Shown: positions 60,661 through 64,000 of the stretch, piece by piece | How the letters are laid out: every line of letters begins with the position of its first letter | How positions within the stretch are numbered: the first letter of the stretch is position 1 | From: Auanema rhodensis | Lineage: Eukaryota; Nematoda; Chromadorea; Rhabditida; Rhabditidae | NCBI GenBank assembly: GCA_964057225.1 | Contig: OZ059894.1 | Span: 6,049,501-6,113,500, forward strand | Length of the DNA stretch: 64,000 nt | Direction: 5' to 3' | Translations under genes and position numbers: made by a program | Notes under the pieces: model-generated | What the model was told of the DNA's origin: nothing | Database searches by the model: none | The model's input: the letters and a program-made list of their open reading frames with translations, nothing else

Positions 60661-63600
60661 ATGCGCTTGGGTATATTCCTGGCCCTAGTGGCCTCAGCAG
60701 CAGCTCTGCAATGTAATATTGGTAATTATATAGTCGAAAGTGGAATTATCACTTCCAAAACCTTAGAATCTGTGAGTTGAAGTTTTATGATTCTTATTAT
60801 TAACTTACTAATATATTATCTTATAACTTCATAACGGCTATATGTTACAGAAAGAATGTTACGGTGCTTGCTCTCGTACTATTTTGCCAAATGGTCAATC
60901 TTATGTTGTATTCTTAGCTTGCCAAGAGAATGAGGTTCTTATGATTCAAAAGCAACTGAAACTAAATATTGAATATTCAGATTTCCATTTTCGTCAAAGA
61001 AAAGGAGCGCCAACTATCCTGCTCTGCTTCTGATTTAGAACAGGATCACTGCTTATGTAAGGACGATTTCTGCTCTGACTTCAAGGCTGAAGAAAATCTT
61101 GTCGTCAAGCAGGTTGCTGATGTTACTGCTTCTGGAGACACGTAAGTTCTATAGATATTAGCATGATTATCAAATCCTTGTGGAATGTTTGCCACGTTTT
61201 TCTTTAATTATATTGTATTTAATTATTTGAGCCATATAATATTTCTTATCAGCCATTATATGACTCTTTGGAGAGTCAGAAAGCTTGATAAACTGAATAC
61301 AAATTTAGTATTAAGCATATGGCACATATTATAAACAACAATTAAATTAATGTTATTTACAAAACCAAATTTTTACTTCTTGTTTATTCTTTATTTTCAG
61401 TATTGGACCCAAATGCTATGTCGGATACTACGTCTCCAACATTACAACCAACATTCCTACCGTGGCAGCTGGAGACACTGTCTACTGTGGACCTTACATG
61501 GCTTGCGTCAGCTTGAACTCTGCAATCATGGGCTATGATGTAAACGCTTACTTCTGCACGCCACAAAAAATATGTGACAGTTTGTTAAACACAGAAACAC
61601 AATGCGGAAATGTCACAGCAGAACAAGGAACCGTTACAGGATGCTGTTGTACTGATGCAGACTGTCTGAAGCTCGCTAATAAAGTACAGCCACCTCCAAG
61701 CCCTACTGTTGTTAATGACACTCAAATCATCTCATGTTACTCTGGTGCTTACTTGAATTATGCTCCTTTATCTGGTGGAGCTGTTACCAAATGCGCTGGA
61801 TCTTGCTCATACTTCTCTCTCCGTACTACCTTTGGAACTGGAAATAACGCAAAACAACATATGCTCGACATTTACACATGCGACCCTGTAGAGCTCTGTA
61901 GTGCCCTCTCTTTGAAGAATGGCTGCGGAAATTTGGCCGTTGCCGGAAGTAAATCAGTTATTCGTTCTTGCTGTTGTGACAAAGACAACTGCATTGACCC
62001 TACTGCCAAGCCACCAGTCTATCCAGTTAAGCAACTTAAGTGTTATACTGGTATCTACGTTCCGGCTACGAACTATTCCATCGGAGCTGAGCAATACTGT
62101 GATGGCCAGTGTGGACGTGTAGAAGTAGCTATTGGAACAACTCTTGTCAAGTATATGATGTGTGCTCCATACACAACCTGTCAAGGATTCGGAATAGCCC
62201 AGGCTGACCAATGCTATAACCCACCCTTGGAAGAGGAAAACAAGGTCTGCTGCTGTTCTTCTTTTGATAACTGTAACATAGACAAACAAGATAGAAAAAA
62301 TATCCCAGTGAACCCATTAGTTGTCCCAACCAATAACTACCCTATCCTCTGTTACGGAGGAATTCATTTGAACGGTGTTCCTATCAGTAATGGAGCTTAC
62401 AGCTTGTGTTCTGGAGAATGTGCCACTGCAAGCTTTGTTACCACTGTTTTTAACCAAGCTCACAATACTACCATCTATACCTGTGATCCAGCCAATGTCT
62501 GCAAAGCCGCTGGAATTTCTAATAAGTGTGACACTATTGGTGGAATTCAAGGCCTTACAGCTTGTTGTTGTGATCAGGACGTATGCTTCGACCCCAACAG
62601 AAAGAACTTCGATGGAAAACTGACTTGCTTCACTGGTATCTACATCCCACAAGATAACTTTTTGTCCGGTGGAGAAATGCTCTGTGATGGATGGTGTGGA
62701 TCATTGTCCAGCAAAGTCAGCAACAAAACCACTTATACCTACTGGTGTGCTCCTGTTCCATTCTGCCGGAAATTCGCTCTCGGTATGGGAGGAGACAATA
62801 ACTGCAACACTATCCAAGGAACTGACAATAGCTTGCAAGGTTGTTGTTGCTCTGAGAAAAACAACTGCAACATCCCAGACAGTATCATGAACAATGTGAC
62901 GGCTATCCCAGCTAGAGTAGAGCCACCAATTGTTTGTTACGAAGGACTTTGGGTGAATGGAGCTCCAATCACTCGTGGACGTTACCGTGTTTGTGATGGA
63001 GAATGTGCTTCCGTCTTTTTGGCTGACGCAACCCCTAATGGAACTATAAATAACGCTATGCTGTACACTTGCGAACCTTCTGGTTCATGCGCAACATTAG
63101 GTCTTCGTAACAATTGTTCCATGATTGATGGATCCGTTACTGCTTGCTGCTGTTCTTCTGATGCTTGTATTGACCCTAATGTGAACCGTTCTCCAGGAAC
63201 ACAACTAACCTGCTACGTCGGAGTTCAAACTCCTTGGAATAACACAATCTCTGTTGGAGCTGAAGTTAATTGCAACGGAAGATGTGCTAACTTGACCAGT
63301 ACTGTCAACAATCAACCCTTCACTTCTTACCACTGTATGCCAACTTCAATCTGTAACGGATTTGGTCTGTCAAACAGCTGTAACAGCTTAAACCTTGATC
63401 GCAACATCCAAGGATGTTGTTGTGATAACGGAAATAACTGTAATGTTAATTCTCAAATCAATACTACTACTCCAGTTGTGAAGCCTACTTCCCCTATCGC
63501 CTGTTATCAAGGAATCAAAGTTAACGGCGTTTTTTCCATTGGATCTTCCTGGCAAGCTTGTCGTGGAGAGTGTATGTCTATCACTCTCAACACCACTTAT

Positions 63601-64000
63601 GCTAATACCTCATACATTGCATCCGTCTACAGTTGCGACCCCTCATCTGTCTGTGGTAGCCTCGGCATTACCAACCGTTGTCACGACATCGAGCCTAATA
63701 CCGTCCGTGGATGCTGTTGCCCAGACTCTGGATGTATTGATCCAACCATTACTCCTGAAAAGAAACCCCATGGAAGAGGACTTATGTGCTATGTTGGAGT
63801 GATGTCCTCCTTCAATAACTTCAGTGCTGGAACTGAGAGCGTATGTTACGGATCATGTGCTTCTCTTACGACTACTCTTGGAAATGCTACTGTCACTGCA
63901 TTCGCTTGTGTTAACACAGATCTCTGTAACAGCATTGGTCTGTATGACAGTTGTGGTCCAATTCCACTAGATAAAAGCATCAACGCTTGCTGCTGTAATA
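60661..64000 (+). CDS. Secreted multi-ET-module protein, at least 985 aa, cut by the window edge
   Basis: ET modules are nematode extracellular Cys-rich domains of 8-10 cysteines. The ATG at 60661 is 1 nt after a TTTTTTTTTCAG, a good trans-splice acceptor. Exons are 60661-60771, 60851-60934, 60981-61141 and one very long exon from 61401 to the window end. The signal peptide is MRLGIFLALVASAAALQ. A divergent first module (CYGAC ... CLCKDDFC) is followed by at least nine regular modules, each of form CY-x-G ... C-x-G-x-C ... Y-x-C-x-P ... CCC-x(2-4)-C. The modules alternate between two types (see findings). Many N-glycosylation sequons (NNT, NCT, NTT) are present. No membrane anchor in the visible part; one may lie beyond the edge. 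Likely a disulfide-rich glycoprotein of the gut lumen, pseudocoelom or surface. Confidence 0.93.

Noticed and set aside
1-64000. tRNA, rRNA, known microRNA (let-7/lin-4 type), CRISPR and transposon signatures
   Set aside because: Looked for by eye on both strands. No cloverleaf-like B-box, no rRNA blocks, no let-7 or lin-4 seed sequence, no regularly spaced repeats and no terminal inverted repeats with target duplications were seen.

Overview
The window is nuclear DNA from a nematode. It is AT-rich, most introns are about 45-60 nt with TTTCAG/TTTTAG acceptors, glycine is mostly GGA, and the gene set is nematode-like: a fused isocitrate lyase/malate synthase, an ET-module secreted protein, an SLC23-type nucleobase transporter, an EGL-3/PC2 convertase, a RIN-1 Rab GEF and an atypical Cys-loop channel. 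The proteins are recognisable but I cannot name the species. It is probably a chromadorean related at family level or above to Caenorhabditis. No rRNA, tRNA, CRISPR, IS element or intact transposon was seen.

Layout. 1-3316 (-): 5' part of the bifunctional glyoxylate enzyme icl-1, running off the left edge. 3553-3906 (+): an uncertain single-exon ORF. 5352-6196 (+): a five-exon secreted Thr/Glu-rich peptide. 6779-7200 (-): a small unrecognised gene with a doubtful splice. 7648-8540 (+): a 165-aa two-helix membrane protein. 12069-26503 (+): rin-1, 33 exons whose phases chain without a break to 1468 aa (SH2, RIN homology, VPS9, RA). 27441-29875 (-): SLC23/NCS2 permease. 33002-38595 (-): egl-3, the proprotein convertase 2 that matures neuropeptides. 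38596-48098: a 9.5-kb gene desert upstream of egl-3 with a CRE palindrome, a GC-rich island and simple repeats. 48099-48409 (+): a 72-residue basic protein with a TATA promoter. 50055-52738 (+): a 640-aa pentameric ligand-gated channel subunit with a long N-terminal extension. 52812-54748 (-): a GH19 chitinase, tail-to-tail with the channel gene. 54914-55071 (-): an orphan acidic exon. 55219-60660: mostly empty AT-rich DNA. 60661-64000 (+): a secreted protein of at least ten ET modules, running off the right edge.

There is no operon-like clustering; strands alternate and most genes stand alone. The genes span lipid-to-sugar metabolism (icl-1), endocytic Rab/Ras signalling (rin-1), neuropeptide maturation (egl-3), neuronal ion channels and chitin turnover. 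I found no evidence of one multi-gene new system. The most novel material is the atypical ion channel, the two-type alternating ET-module array, several small unrecognised genes, and a GC-rich island with foreign-looking base use.
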